DNA of 59,220 bases from Erysipelotrichaceae bacterium (lineage in GTDB: Bacteria > Bacillota_I > Bacilli_A > Erysipelotrichales > Erysipelotrichaceae): the NCBI GenBank assembly GCA_017432005.1, contig JAFRKA010000007.1:1-59220 (forward strand), in the 5' to 3' direction. Shown here one piece after another: positions 1 to 7,519 of this stretch (positions within the stretch are counted from its first letter, which is position 1; every line of letters starts with the position of its first letter). The position numbers were made by a program, and so were the translations under genes. The notes beneath the pieces are model-generated. The model was given only the letters and a program-made list of their open reading frames with translations. It was not told the origin of the DNA and did not search any database.

Positions 1-94
1 TATCACTGCATCCGGCCTGTTCAGGCTTTTCAGTCCATACACCTTTCTTATAATCCTCAACACATTTCAGTTTGAATTTCCAGTCATACTTCAT
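1..94 (-). CDS. Transposase orfA-like helix-turn-helix protein, N-terminal fragment
   Basis: Thirty-one codons are visible, starting from ATG at 94 behind a very good SD (TAAGGAGGG, 102-110). The translation begins MKYDWKFKLKCVEDYKKG and is rich in basic and aromatic residues, as in the first helix of IS3-type OrfA proteins (typically M-K-Y-x-x-E-F-K-L). OrfA supplies the DNA-binding half of the OrfAB transposase made by frameshifting. The gene runs off the left edge, so its integrity cannot be judged. The identification rests on this short N-terminus together with the terminal repeat just upstream. Confidence 0.5.
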   Translation of the reverse strand, partial: MKYDWKFKLKCVEDYKKGVWTEKPEQAGCSD

Positions 95-136
95 TTAAAA
101 ACCCTCCTTACTGGTTTGTCCAGTTTGGAGGGTACA
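1..136 (-). mobile_element. IS3-family (IS150-like) insertion sequence, left end only
   Basis: The outer end read on the minus strand starts TGTACC at base 136 and continues CTCCAAACTGGACAAA, which resembles the TGTAC...GGAC terminal repeats of IS150-group elements. A strong Shine-Dalgarno sequence and the start of a transposase orfA-like frame follow at once. The rest of the element lies outside the window, so the other terminal repeat and the target duplication cannot be checked; bases 137-139 (tat) would be the candidate short duplication. The element ends only 36 bp beyond the stop codon of the iron repressor gene. Confidence 0.6.
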
Positions 137-172
137 TATCATGATGATCATGTCCTTTTTGTATATGTTGTT

Positions 173-544
173 TTAACTGCCTTTTTCTTTCAAGTGTTTC
201 TTGATGACCCTGAACGTCTCATCGGAAACGACATGTTCGATTCGGCAGGCATCTTCTTCCGCGATTTCCGGATCGACACCCAGTGAAACCAGGATCTGTG
301 TAAAGACTTCGTGTCTTTCATAGATCTTTTTTGCGATCGCCAGACCATTAGAGGCCAGCGTAATGAAACCATTGCTGTCGATATCGATATAGTTTTCACT
401 CTGCAGGTTTTTGACGGCGCGCGATACGGAAGGTTTCGAAAAATTCATCTTCCTGGCGATGTCTATCGATCTGACATTTTCCTGTTTTTTCGACAGGATG
501 TAGATGGTCTCAAGATACATCTCTGCCGATTCCTGGATCTTCAT
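173..544 (-). CDS. DtxR/MntR-family metal-dependent repressor, probably iron-sensing
   Basis: This 123-residue protein has an N-terminal winged helix-turn-helix (about 1-65) and a metal-binding dimerisation domain, without the SH3 tail of full-length DtxR. Visible metal ligands match DtxR: Met9 (DtxR Met10), His78 (His79) and the C100-x-x-E103-H104 trio (Cys102, Glu105, His106). Met and Cys at these positions are typical of Fe-responsive DtxR/IdeR, whereas Mn-sensing MntR has Asp and Glu. It is divergent from feoA-feoA-feoB, and the gap between them carries two GTTAGC-N4-GCTAAC operators. It therefore very probably represses ferrous iron uptake when Fe2+ is plentiful, and possibly itself, since operator 1 also lies upstream of its own start. 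Confidence 0.9.
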   Translation of the reverse strand: MKIQESAEMYLETIYILSKKQENVRSIDIARKMNFSKPSVSRAVKNLQSENYIDIDSNGFITLASNGLAIAKKIYERHEVFTQILVSLGVDPEIAEEDACRIEHVVSDETFRVIKKHLKEKGS

Positions 545-565
545 TAACTACATTATACAGGTTAT

Positions 566-617
566 TTGACATGTTAGCATTAGCTAACTATAATAATACT
601 AGTTAGCAAGGGCTAAC
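566..617 (+). promoter_or_regulatory. feo promoter with two DtxR-type operators
   Basis: A consensus sigma-A promoter is present: TTGACA at 566-571, a 17 bp spacer and TATAAT at 589-594. Operator 1, GTTAGC-ATTA-GCTAAC (573-588), fills the spacer. Operator 2, GTTAGC-AAGG-GCTAAC (602-617), covers the predicted start site and reaches the SD. Both have the same 6-4-6 inverted-repeat layout and resemble the DtxR/IdeR consensus (TTAGGTTAGSCTAACCTAA). Occupancy of either should block polymerase, so metal-loaded repressor is expected to silence feo tightly. Confidence 0.88.
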
Positions 618-632
618 CAGGAGGTTATTATC

Positions 633-845
633 ATGCTGCCACTGTCTTATGCTGAAACAAATGAAGTGAACGTGATCAAGAAGGTAGGGGGAAACCCGGA
701 GACCAGAAAGCATCTGGAAGATATGGGTTTTGTTCCCGGGGCTGTCATCAACGTCATTTCGGCGATCAACGGTAATCTGATCGTCAGTGTCAAGGATTGT
801 AAAGTGGCGCTTGATAAGGAACTTGCCATGAAGATCATGATTTAA
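633..845 (+). CDS. feoA: FeoA-family SH3-like ferrous transport accessory protein
   Basis: This 70-residue single-domain protein has the FeoA pattern: a GG turn followed by RKHLEDMGFVPG, then a beta-rich SH3-like fold. FeoA is a small cytoplasmic partner of the FeoB G domain and is needed for Fe2+ import. The start is fixed by CAGGAGG at 619-625, seven bases before the ATG. It is the first gene of the iron operon and is followed 9-12 bp later by a second feoA. Its DPIE-equivalent segment is replaced (NGNLIVSVKDC), so the two FeoA copies are diverged and may act at different sites on FeoB. Confidence 0.9.
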   Translation: MLPLSYAETNEVNVIKKVGGNPETRKHLEDMGFVPGAVINVISAINGNLIVSVKDCKVALDKELAMKIMI

Positions 846-857
846 AGGGGGAAGATG

Positions 858-1094
858 ATGAAAACATTAAGGGATGTAGCGATCGGTGAGACCTGTGTCG
901 TTAAGAAACTGCACGGTGAAGGTGCAATCAAGCGCAGGATCATGGACATGGGCGTCACCAAGAACGTCGAGATCTATGTGAGAAAAGTGGCTCCGTTAGG
1001 AGATCCTATCGAAGTAACAGTCAGAGGATATGAACTTTCGATCCGTAAGGAAGATGCTGAAAAGGTCGAAGTCATGGAAGAGAAAGAAGGATAG
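858..1094 (+). CDS. feoA: Second FeoA-family protein
   Basis: This 78-residue FeoA carries the usual signatures: IKRRIMDMG in the first half and PLGDPIEVTVRGYELSIR in the second, the latter being the classic FeoA/FeoB-linked SH3 motif. Two ATGs in tandem (855 and 858) are possible; I prefer 858 because the AAAGGGGG SD at 844-851 is then 6 bp away. It stops 3 bp before feoB, so the two are co-translated. Paired feoA genes ahead of feoB are common in Firmicutes. This copy is closer to canonical FeoA than the one upstream. Confidence 0.9.
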   Translation: MKTLRDVAIGETCVVKKLHGEGAIKRRIMDMGVTKNVEIYVRKVAPLGDPIEVTVRGYELSIRKEDAEKVEVMEEKEG

Positions 1095-1097
1095 AAG

Positions 1098-3260
1098 ATG
1101 AGTATAAGAATAGCTTTAGCCGGAAATCCCAACAGCGGCAAAACGACTCTGTTCAATGGCCTGACCGGTTCCAATCAGTTCGTCGGAAACTGGCCGGGTG
1201 TGACAGTCGAGAAAAAAGAAGGAAAACTCAAAGGATATGACGATGTCATCATCACTGACCTTCCTGGTATCTATTCGCTTTCTCCATATACACTGGAAGA
1301 AGTCGTTGCCAGAGAATATCTGATCAGTGAGAGACCTGATGCCATCTTGAATATCATCGATGGAACGAACCTGGAAAGAAATCTCTATCTGACGACCCAG
1401 CTGACTGAACTGGGCATTCCGGTCGTCGTAGCGATCAATATGATGGACCTGGTTGAAAAGAATGATATCAGGATCGATCTGGAGATGCTTTCAAAGGAAA
1501 TGGGTGTACAATTCGTCACTATTTCAGCTTTGAAAGGGACTAATGTCGATAAGGCAGCAGAAGCTGCTGTACAAGCCGCCAGAAACGGAAAGACCATTCC
1601 GATGCATACCTTCTCAGGCAATGTTGAACACGCACTAGCTCATATCGAAGAAGCCTGTGTTCATGATCTGCCTGAAGAACAGCAGAGATGGTATTCGATC
1701 AAGCTTTTTGAAAGAGACCAGAAAGTTCTGGAAGATCTTAAACTCAATAAGGATACGCTCGATCATATTGAAAAAGATATCAAAACCGTGGAAGAAGAGA
1801 TGGATGACGATGCTGAAAGCATCATCACCAATGAACGATACATCTATATAGGCAATCTACTGAAGGGCATATACAAGAAGAAGAGTGCCGGTGAACTGTC
1901 CGTTTCAGACAAGATCGATAAGATCGTTACTGACCGGATCTTAGGTCTGCCGATCTTCGCTCTGGTCATGTTCGGAGTCTACTGGCTGGCCATGGGGCCT
2001 TTCGGTTCATTCCTGACCGACTGGACCAACGATGTCTTTGCCAAAGAATGGCTGGAAGGCGGAGCCGCTGCTCTGCTGGAGAGCTGGAACGTTGCACCGT
2101 GGCTGGTATCACTGGTCGCTGACGGTGTCGTTCACGGTGTCGGTGCCGTTCTGGGCTTCGTACCACAGATGCTGGTCCTGTTCTTTATGCTGTGCATCCT
2201 TGAAGATGTCGGCTATATGGCCCGTGTCGCCTTCGTCATGGACCGTATCTTCCGTAAATTCGGTCTTTCCGGCAAGTCATTCATTCCGATGCTGGTCGGA
2301 GCCGGATGTGGTGTTCCGGGCGTCATGGCGACCAGAACGATCGAAAATGAACGTGACCGTCGTATGACGATCATGACGACTTGTTTCATTCCGTGTGGTG
2401 CCAAGTTGCCGATCATCGGACTGATCGCCGGAGCTATCTTTAACGGTGCTTCCTGGGTATCGACCTGTGCTTATTTCATCGGTGTTGCAGCCATCATCAT
2501 TTCCGGTATCATCCTGAAAAAGACTAAAATGTTTGCCGGCGATCCTGCACCGTTCGTCATGGAACTGCCAGCTTATCACGTTCCTTCGCTTACAAACGTA
2601 TTGAGAGGAACCTGGGAGAGAGGCTGGAGCTTCATCAAGAGAGCCGGCAGTGTCATCGTCTTATCATCAGTCGTCATCTGGATCCTTAACTCCCTTTCGC
2701 TGGAAGGCGGACTGCATTATCTGGGCGATGACGGTGAAGGTGCTTCGATCTTAGAAAATATCGGTAATCTGTTTGCCTGGATCTTTGCTCCTTTAGGCTT
2801 CGGTACCTGGCAGGCTGCTGTTGCGACCGTTTTGGGTCTGGTAGCCAAGGAAGATGTCGTCGGAACGATCGGTACACTGATCGCCATGGAAGATCTTCCT
2901 GATATGGTCGAGGAAGGCGAGAACATCATGGGTGTCCTGGATGTCTTCTTCAAGGGATCGGCAGTCGCCGGATTCTCGTTCATGGTCTTCAATCTGCTGT
3001 GCGCTCCTTGCTTCGCGGCGATGGGTGCCATCAAGCGTGAAATGAACAATGCCAAGTGGACAGCTTTTGCGATCGGCTATATGTGCGTCTTTGCCTATGC
3101 CGTATCACTCTGTATCTATCAGATCGGCTCAGCCATCAATGGCAATGTCAACATCATTGGCCTTATCGCAGCCATCGCGATCATTGCCTTTGTGGTATAC
3201 ATGCTGTTTAAACCGTACAAGGAAGCAGAAATACTGACGCAGAAAGTTACTATAAAATGA
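1098..3260 (+). CDS. feoB: Ferrous iron transport GTPase-permease FeoB
   Basis: This 720-residue protein is of normal FeoB length. The N-terminal G domain shows G1 GNPNSGKTT (about 9-17), the switch region GNWPGVTVEKK, G3 DLPG and G4 NMMD. A helical GDI-like domain follows (about 165-270), then two gate regions of membrane helices containing the conserved CGVPGVMATRT and CGAKLPI Cys motifs thought to line the iron path. A late CAPCFAA motif is also present. FeoB imports Fe2+ across the cytoplasmic membrane. It sits between feoA and a Cys-rich FeoB-associated peptide, in an operon under DtxR-type operators. Confidence 0.97.
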   Translation: MSIRIALAGNPNSGKTTLFNGLTGSNQFVGNWPGVTVEKKEGKLKGYDDVIITDLPGIYSLSPYTLEEVVAREYLISERPDAILNIIDGTNLERNLYLTTQLTELGIPVVVAINMMDLVEKNDIRIDLEMLSKEMGVQFVTISALKGTNVDKAAEAAVQAARNGKTIPMHTFSGNVEHALAHIEEACVHDLPEEQQRWYSIKLFERDQKVLEDLKLNKDTLDHIEKDIKTVEEEMDDDAESIITNERYIYIGNLLKGIYKKKSAGELSVSDKIDKIVTDRILGLPIFALVMFGVYWLAMGPFGSFLTDWTNDVFAKEWLEGGAAALLESWNVAPWLVSLVADGVVHGVGAVLGFVPQMLVLFFMLCILEDVGYMARVAFVMDRIFRKFGLSGKSFIPMLVGAGCGVPGVMATRTIENERDRRMTIMTTCFIPCGAKLPIIGLIAGAIFNGASWVSTCAYFIGVAAIIISGIILKKTKMFAGDPAPFVMELPAYHVPSLTNVLRGTWERGWSFIKRAGSVIVLSSVVIWILNSLSLEGGLHYLGDDGEGASILENIGNLFAWIFAPLGFGTWQAAVATVLGLVAKEDVVGTIGTLIAMEDLPDMVEEGENIMGVLDVFFKGSAVAGFSFMVFNLLCAPCFAAMGAIKREMNNAKWTAFAIGYMCVFAYAVSLCIYQIGSAINGNVNIIGLIAAIAIIAFVVYMLFKPYKEAEILTQKVTIK

Positions 3261-3445
3261 GCTGGCTGTCTGATAATCTTGCCAATATACTTGTGATCAT
3301 GTCCATGTCAGGATTACTGATACTGTGTATCTGGAGTCTGATCGATGACAGAAAAAAGGGAAGGACCTGTGCCGGCTGTTCACATAACTGTTCAACCTGT
3401 GCGTTAGCTGCGCTGCATGGCAAGAAGATCCCGAAAAATATCTGA
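3257..3445 (+). CDS. FeoB-associated Cys-rich membrane protein
   Basis: This 62-residue protein has one N-terminal membrane helix (about 8-29) and a short cytoplasmic tail with Cys38, Cys41, Cys45 and Cys48 (C-x2-C-x3-C-x2-C). That is the pattern of the small proteins found after feoB in many Firmicutes and sometimes called FeoC-like. The start codon overlaps the feoB stop by 4 bp (ATGA), implying translational coupling. The tail could bind iron or an Fe-S cluster, or act as a redox sensor for FeoB; its actual role is not settled in the family. Confidence 0.85.
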   Translation: MSWLSDNLANILVIMSMSGLLILCIWSLIDDRKKGRTCAGCSHNCSTCALAALHGKKIPKNI

Positions 3446-3449
3446 AATA

Positions 3450-3485
3450 ACAGGCTGTCTGAACTAAGCAGACAGCCTGTTTATT
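3450..3485 (+). terminator. Terminator of the feo operon
   Basis: The 12 bp stem ACAGGCTGTCTG / CAGACAGCCTGT (3450-3461 and 3469-3480) has a 7-base loop and is followed by TTATT. Confidence 0.85.
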
Positions 3486-3488
3486 CAT

Positions 3489-3514
3489 AAAAAAAGAGCT
3501 TTTCATTCAAGCTC
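3489..3514 (-). terminator. Terminator of the cold-shock gene
   Basis: On the minus strand, the stem GAGCTT / AAGCTC (3496-3501 and 3509-3514) is followed by seven T residues (3495-3489). Confidence 0.7.
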
Positions 3515-3544
3515 ATTTTCGGTCTAATTATTCTGTATCAGTAA

Positions 3545-3742
3545 TTAAATCTTTCTAACGTTTGCAGCCTGAGGGCCTTTTTCACCGTCGTTTACTTCAT
3601 ATTCTACGGCCTGACCTTCATCCAACGTTTTGTAACCATCGACCTGAATTGCTGAGAAATGTACGAATACTTCTTTGCCGTCATCTCCAGTGATAAAGCC
3701 ATAACCCTTAGCGGCGTTGAACCACTTAACCTTACCTGTCAT
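3545..3742 (-). CDS. csp: Cold-shock protein (CSD family)
   Basis: This 65-residue single-OB-fold protein starts [18 protein letters not shown]. It has the RNP1-like KGYGFIT and RNP2-like VFVHFSAI motifs that bind single-stranded RNA or DNA. Such proteins melt mRNA secondary structure and may be cold-induced or constitutive. The gene is monocistronic, with a GAGGA SD just upstream and its own terminator. The length and sequence are typical of CspA/CspB. Confidence 0.95.
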   Translation of the reverse strand: MTGKVKWFNAAKGYGFITGDDGKEVFVHFSAIQVDGYKTLDEGQAVEYEVNDGEKGPQAANVRKI

Positions 3743-3837
3743 AAATCCTCTTTTCTAGCAAAAAACTATATGCAATTTAATCTTAAAACAAATTGTTCTT
3801 GAATACAATTACTCTCACATAAAAAAAGATGATTTTG

Positions 3838-3843
3838 TATAAT
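3838..3843 (+). promoter_or_regulatory. -10 hexamer of a predicted leaderless transcript (LD-carboxypeptidase)
   Basis: TATAAT is followed by six bases and then the ATG at 3850, so transcription should begin at or next to the start codon. No SD and no good -35 are seen. Confidence 0.65.
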
Positions 3844-3849
3844 TTATGT

Positions 3850-4827
3850 ATGATCTATCCGAAATTTCTGAAGAAAAATGATGTCATAGGTATCTGTGCA
3901 CCGAGTGCCGGTGTCGGTAAGAAACTTGACGAGTTCCTGCTTTCCAACCGTGTCCTTCGTTCACGCGGTTACAGGATCAAAGAAACAGCATCAGTGCGCG
4001 TCAACAATGAGCGTTCTGCTTCGGCAAAGAAGAGAGCGAAGGAACTTGATGAACTGGTAACTGACAAAAAAGTCGATTTCATCATGTGTGCAGCCGGTGG
4101 TGATTATATGCTGGAGATGATGCCGTATGTCGATTTTGAACATATAAGGGAAAATCCCAAGTGGATCTCCGGAATGTCTGATCCGACCAATATCCTTTAC
4201 ACGGTAACGACTGGACTGGATATTGCGACGATCTACGGCAAGAACGGTGCCGGATTCACGTTTGAGGCAGACAAAGAGCAGGAAACTTTCCTGAAATACA
4301 TCGCCGGGGATATCGTTCCCCAGAGATCGTATGGCCGTTATATCTCTTTCATGGATCTGAAAAACGGGATCGACAACTATCATAAGGTCAGATGGATCTG
4401 TAAAGAGAAACTGGATATATCCGGAAGACTGATCGGCGGGTGTCTGGAGTCTATCAGTATGCTGATCGGAACGAAGTTCGATCATACGAATGACTTCATT
4501 GAAAGATACAAGGATGACGGTATCGTGTGGTATTTCGATATCTTCGATACTTCAGCCTACAATTTCTATCTGACATTGCTTCAGTACAAGAATGCCGGCT
4601 GGTTCAGATACTGCAAAGGCGTACTGATCGGCAGAGTCTGTTTCCCTTATGTAGAAAACAAGAAACTGGACTACATAAAGGCTGCAGACAAGGCATTAGG
4701 AAAAATTCCGCATATCTGTGAGATGGATATCGGTCATACCGTTCCATACATGACCATGATCAACGGAGCACTGGCCAGAGTGAGATATGATGACGGAAAG
4801 GGAAGTATATCATTCAAATTAAAATAG
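3850..4827 (+). CDS. LD-carboxypeptidase (peptidase family S66)
   Basis: This 325-residue cytoplasmic enzyme is of the LdcA/MccF family, which removes the terminal D-Ala from L,D-linked muropeptide tetrapeptides during peptidoglycan recycling; MccF relatives cleave microcin C7. The nucleophile is probably Ser110 in GMSDPTN, and the C-terminal DIGHT motif supplies the catalytic His. I place the start at MIYPKFL (3850) instead of the in-frame ATG at 3829, because TATAAT at 3838 would otherwise lie within the coding region and the family's N-terminus begins here. It has its own terminator, shared with the convergent aldolase gene. Confidence 0.88.
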   Translation: MIYPKFLKKNDVIGICAPSAGVGKKLDEFLLSNRVLRSRGYRIKETASVRVNNERSASAKKRAKELDELVTDKKVDFIMCAAGGDYMLEMMPYVDFEHIRENPKWISGMSDPTNILYTVTTGLDIATIYGKNGAGFTFEADKEQETFLKYIAGDIVPQRSYGRYISFMDLKNGIDNYHKVRWICKEKLDISGRLIGGCLESISMLIGTKFDHTNDFIERYKDDGIVWYFDIFDTSAYNFYLTLLQYKNAGWFRYCKGVLIGRVCFPYVENKKLDYIKAADKALGKIPHICEMDIGHTVPYMTMINGALARVRYDDGKGSISFKLK

Positions 4828-4847
4828 GACATCAAGTCCTATTTTTC
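4822..4847. terminator. Bidirectional terminator between convergent genes
   Basis: The 9 bp stem AAATAGGAC / GTCCTATTT (4822-4830 and 4836-4844) has a 5-base loop, with T-rich flanks on both strands. The minus-strand gene's stop codon lies inside the hairpin. Confidence 0.8.
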
Positions 4848-5870
4848 GTTAACATAAGTTATCAGATCGTTGTAGAATTCCTGAATGGCAGTCTTGGTAG
4901 TGGCCCAGGAACAGACGAAGCGGACCACGGTATGTTTCTTGTCGAATTTCTGCCATGGAGTGACGATGTATTTGGCCTGGATCTTCCTCAGCAGGGAATT
5001 GCTGATGACAGGGAAGATCTGGTTGGTCGGTGAATCGACGTACATCCTGATACCGGCCTGATTGAAGATATAGCGAAGTGCCTGAGCCATGACATTGGCG
5101 TTGCGGGCATTGTTCATGTATGTATCATCTTCAAGAAGTGACAGCATCTGCACACCGATCAGACGGCCTTTCGCCAGCATCGCACCGCGCTGTTTCTCGA
5201 GATAACGAAAATCAGCTTTGAGCGCATCGTTTCTGATCACCATTGCTTCACCGAACAGCGCACCGTTCTTGGTACCGCCGATATAGAACATATCGGTGAG
5301 AGCACAGATATCCTTGAGGCTCAGATCGTTGGCAGTCGCGACCAGGGCATTTCCCAGTCTGGCTCCGTCAAGATAAAGATAGAGGCCCAGTTCTCTGCAG
5401 GTATCAGAGATCTGTTTGAGTTCGTCTTTGGTATAGATGGTCCCCAGTTCGGTAGCATCGGAGATGAAGACCATTTTCGGTTTGACCATGTGTTCATCCG
5501 TGTGAAGAGATACAGCTTTCCTGATCTCTTCCGGAGTGATCTTGCCATTGACACCTTTGACGGCAATGATCTTGTGGCCGGTAGCTTCGACTGCGCCGGT
5601 CTCATGAGTATTGATGTGTCCGCTGTTTACACAGATCACAGCTTCATGGCTTCTCAACAGCGAAATGGCCAGGATGTTGCAGGGTGTACCACCGACGATA
5701 AAATGAACATCGATGTTTTCACACGCTGTCTTTTTCCTGATTATGTCGGCTGCCGCACGGCAGAACATATCCACACCGTAACCCGGTGTCTGAACAGTGT
5801 TGGATTCGATCAGGGCGTCCATGACCTTTTTGCAGGCGCCTTCAGAATAGTCGTTGGCAAAAGAATACAT
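4839..5870 (-). CDS. ltaA: Low-specificity L-threonine aldolase (PLP-dependent)
   Basis: This 343-residue fold-type I PLP enzyme belongs to the beta-eliminating lyase/threonine aldolase family and cleaves L-threonine or L-allo-threonine to glycine and acetaldehyde. The PLP-binding lysine is Lys201 in IGGTKNGAL, and Asp168 in YLDGARLGNA would pair with the pyridine nitrogen. Its own TATAAT lies in the last codons of the upstream regulator gene, followed by an AGAGGTAG SD, so it can be transcribed apart from that gene. It could serve as a glycine source. Confidence 0.88.
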   Translation of the reverse strand: MYSFANDYSEGACKKVMDALIESNTVQTPGYGVDMFCRAAADIIRKKTACENIDVHFIVGGTPCNILAISLLRSHEAVICVNSGHINTHETGAVEATGHKIIAVKGVNGKITPEEIRKAVSLHTDEHMVKPKMVFISDATELGTIYTKDELKQISDTCRELGLYLYLDGARLGNALVATANDLSLKDICALTDMFYIGGTKNGALFGEAMVIRNDALKADFRYLEKQRGAMLAKGRLIGVQMLSLLEDDTYMNNARNANVMAQALRYIFNQAGIRMYVDSPTNQIFPVISNSLLRKIQAKYIVTPWQKFDKKHTVVRFVCSWATTKTAIQEFYNDLITYVNEK

Positions 5871-5889
5871 AGTAGCTACCTCTTATCTA

Positions 5890-6471
5890 TTATAGCAGTC
5901 TTATCGTTTTATTTGTCTTAATTATTACTTTTTCCCGGCATAAGCTGCCGATGAGACGGGAAAGGACTTCCCGGCTCAGATACAGCTGTCCTGCCAGTTG
6001 GGTGATGCTCTGATAGGTGATGACATTGTGATGATCGTGCAGATAGAACAGAAACCGCTCTCTGGCACTGTTCATAGACAGTAGTTTGATCCTGTTGTTG
6101 AGGGACTTGCCGAAATCCGACTGGATCTTCAGATATTCAAGCAGGAAATCTCTGTTCGTGCCCAGAAACTTTAGAAGATCGTCCTTATTGATCAGAGCGA
6201 TCTGTGTTTCACTTTGAGCAACGATGTCGCCTTTATAGTATGGTTCACTGGAAAAGACCAGATTGTTGCCGAAGATCATGCCTTCCTGAAGAATGTTGTA
6301 GATGACTTCGTTTCCGCTTTCCAGGTAGGACACGATGCGCAGAGATCCTGAAACGACGATCCCGATATCTTCACAGCGATCTCCTTCATGAAAAAGAGTC
6401 TCATTCTTATTGAGCTTGCGGTAGATGAGATGCTTTTTTTCACTGTTTTTTAGTAATGATAGGATATTCAT
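5890..6471 (-). CDS. CRP/FNR-family transcriptional regulator
   Basis: This 193-residue protein has a cyclic-nucleotide-binding-like beta roll (about 15-110), a dimer helix and a C-terminal helix-turn-helix (about 150-185). The recognition helix reads S166-R-E-V-L-S-R172, keeping the R-E-x3-R triad by which CRP reads TGTGA. A perfect TGTGA-N6-TCACA palindrome lies just upstream of its start. It lacks the Fe-S cysteine cluster of FNR (only Cys33 and Cys178) and the cAMP contact motif is not obvious, so its effector is unknown. The site should autorepress this gene and activate the divergent ABC transporter operon. Confidence 0.88.
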   Translation of the reverse strand: MNILSLLKNSEKKHLIYRKLNKNETLFHEGDRCEDIGIVVSGSLRIVSYLESGNEVIYNILQEGMIFGNNLVFSSEPYYKGDIVAQSETQIALINKDDLLKFLGTNRDFLLEYLKIQSDFGKSLNNRIKLLSMNSARERFLFYLHDHHNVITYQSITQLAGQLYLSREVLSRLIGSLCREKVIIKTNKTIRLL

Positions 6472-6476
6472 GATAG

Positions 6477-6519
6477 TGTGATCTGAATCACATATTTTTA
6501 TGATTCAATTATATATAAT
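6477..6519 (+). promoter_or_regulatory. CRP-like operator and class II promoter of the ABC transporter operon
   Basis: TGTGATCTGAATCACA (6477-6492) is a perfect CRP-type palindrome. The only good -10 for the rightward gene, TATAAT at 6514-6519, places the start near 6526, which centres the site at -41.5, the classic class II activation position. There is no -35 match, as expected for an activated promoter. On the minus strand, TATAAT at 6513-6508 would put the same site downstream of the regulator's own start, fitting autorepression. Confidence 0.75.
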
Positions 6520-6541
6520 TTTACTGTGGGGTAACAGAAAT

Positions 6542-7519
6542 ATGAAGAAATTATTAATTGTTTTAGCAGTATTACTGGTCTTGTGCGGATGCACAGTTCA
6601 GAAAAAAGAAGAACCGGCTGATGTTCCGACAGAAACGAATGCCGATTATTCCGGTCTTACGATCGTTACACCTAAGGGTGCACCGGTCCTGGCTTTCTAT
6701 GATCAGATCGCGAATGAGAATTATACCAGAGTCGCAGCTGATGCGATCAATGCTCTGTGGAGCGGTGATCAGTCACCTGACATCATGACTGTCGATCTTT
6801 CCAGCGGTATCAAGGCTGTCGCCAACGGCGCAGACTACAAGCTGGCAGCGATCGTGACTTTCGGCAATTTCTATCTTGCTTCGACTGGAAATGACGACAA
6901 TGATACGCTTGATACGGGAGATAGAGTAGTTCTCTTTGGACCGGAGAACGCTCTTCCGGGCAAGATCTGGCATTATCTCTATGGCGAAGAGTTCGATGAG
7001 GGACTCGTCTATGTCGCTGATGCCCAGGCTGCTGCCGCTGCTTTAGCCAGCGGTAACGATCCTGAAGGAAATCCGGTGGATTATGTCTACGTTGCGCAGC
7101 CGGCCATGACAGGAGCTTTAAAGAAGAATGAGAACGCCAAGGTCTATAAGGACATTCAGGCAGAATACACGGCCAAATCAGGTCTTAGTATGATCCAGGC
7201 TGCCGTCTTCATCAAGAACGATGTCGATGCGGCTGTCGGGAATGCTTTCCTTGATCATATGGATGAAGCAATTAATGCTGCAGTAACTGATCCGGAATTG
7301 GCTGCTGCAGGTTTGAGCGTCTATACGGGCGATGAAGCCGTAGCGCAATATGGTTTCAATCCGGAACTGGTAGTGAACGTTCTGAAACAGAAGAGTGCTT
7401 CAGGCATGAATGCCATGGGTCTTGGATTTGCCAGAGCAGCTGACATCAAGAGCGATATCGATGCCTTCCTGGAGGTACTGGGTGCCGGAAAGACAAGCGA
7501 AGAGATCTACTTCAGATAA
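6542..7519 (+). CDS. ABC transporter substrate-binding lipoprotein (NitT/TauT-like)
   Basis: This 325-residue exported lipoprotein has the signal MKKLLIVLAVLLVLCGC with Cys17 as the lipidated residue. The mature part resembles NMT1/SsuA/TauA-type binding proteins of sulfonate, taurine, nitrate or pyrimidine precursor importers; the ligand cannot be told. The start at 6542 is chosen for the signal peptide and the GTGGGG SD just behind the predicted transcription start, giving a leader of only about 16 bases. The permease gene overlaps its 3' end. An ATPase gene is missing from the neighbourhood. Confidence 0.8.
   Translation: MKKLLIVLAVLLVLCGCTVQKKEEPADVPTETNADYSGLTIVTPKGAPVLAFYDQIANENYTRVAADAINALWSGDQSPDIMTVDLSSGIKAVANGADYKLAAIVTFGNFYLASTGNDDNDTLDTGDRVVLFGPENALPGKIWHYLYGEEFDEGLVYVADAQAAAAALASGNDPEGNPVDYVYVAQPAMTGALKKNENAKVYKDIQAEYTAKSGLSMIQAAVFIKNDVDAAVGNAFLDHMDEAINAAVTDPELAAAGLSVYTGDEAVAQYGFNPELVVNVLKQKSASGMNAMGLGFARAADIKSDIDAFLEVLGAGKTSEEIYFR

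Noticed and set aside
3991..4485. 164-codon minus-strand frame inside the LD-carboxypeptidase gene
   Set aside because: It has no SD or domain and is fully covered by a well-supported gene on the other strand.
5890..6471. FNR-type oxygen sensor for the CRP-like gene
   Set aside because: Only two cysteines are present and there is no N-terminal cluster, and the adjacent site is TGTGA-type and not TTGAT-type.
7410..7481. ATG at 7410 or 7461 as the permease start
   Set aside because: Neither has an SD, and the GTG at 7482 has GGAGG at the right distance directly before the first hydrophobic segment.
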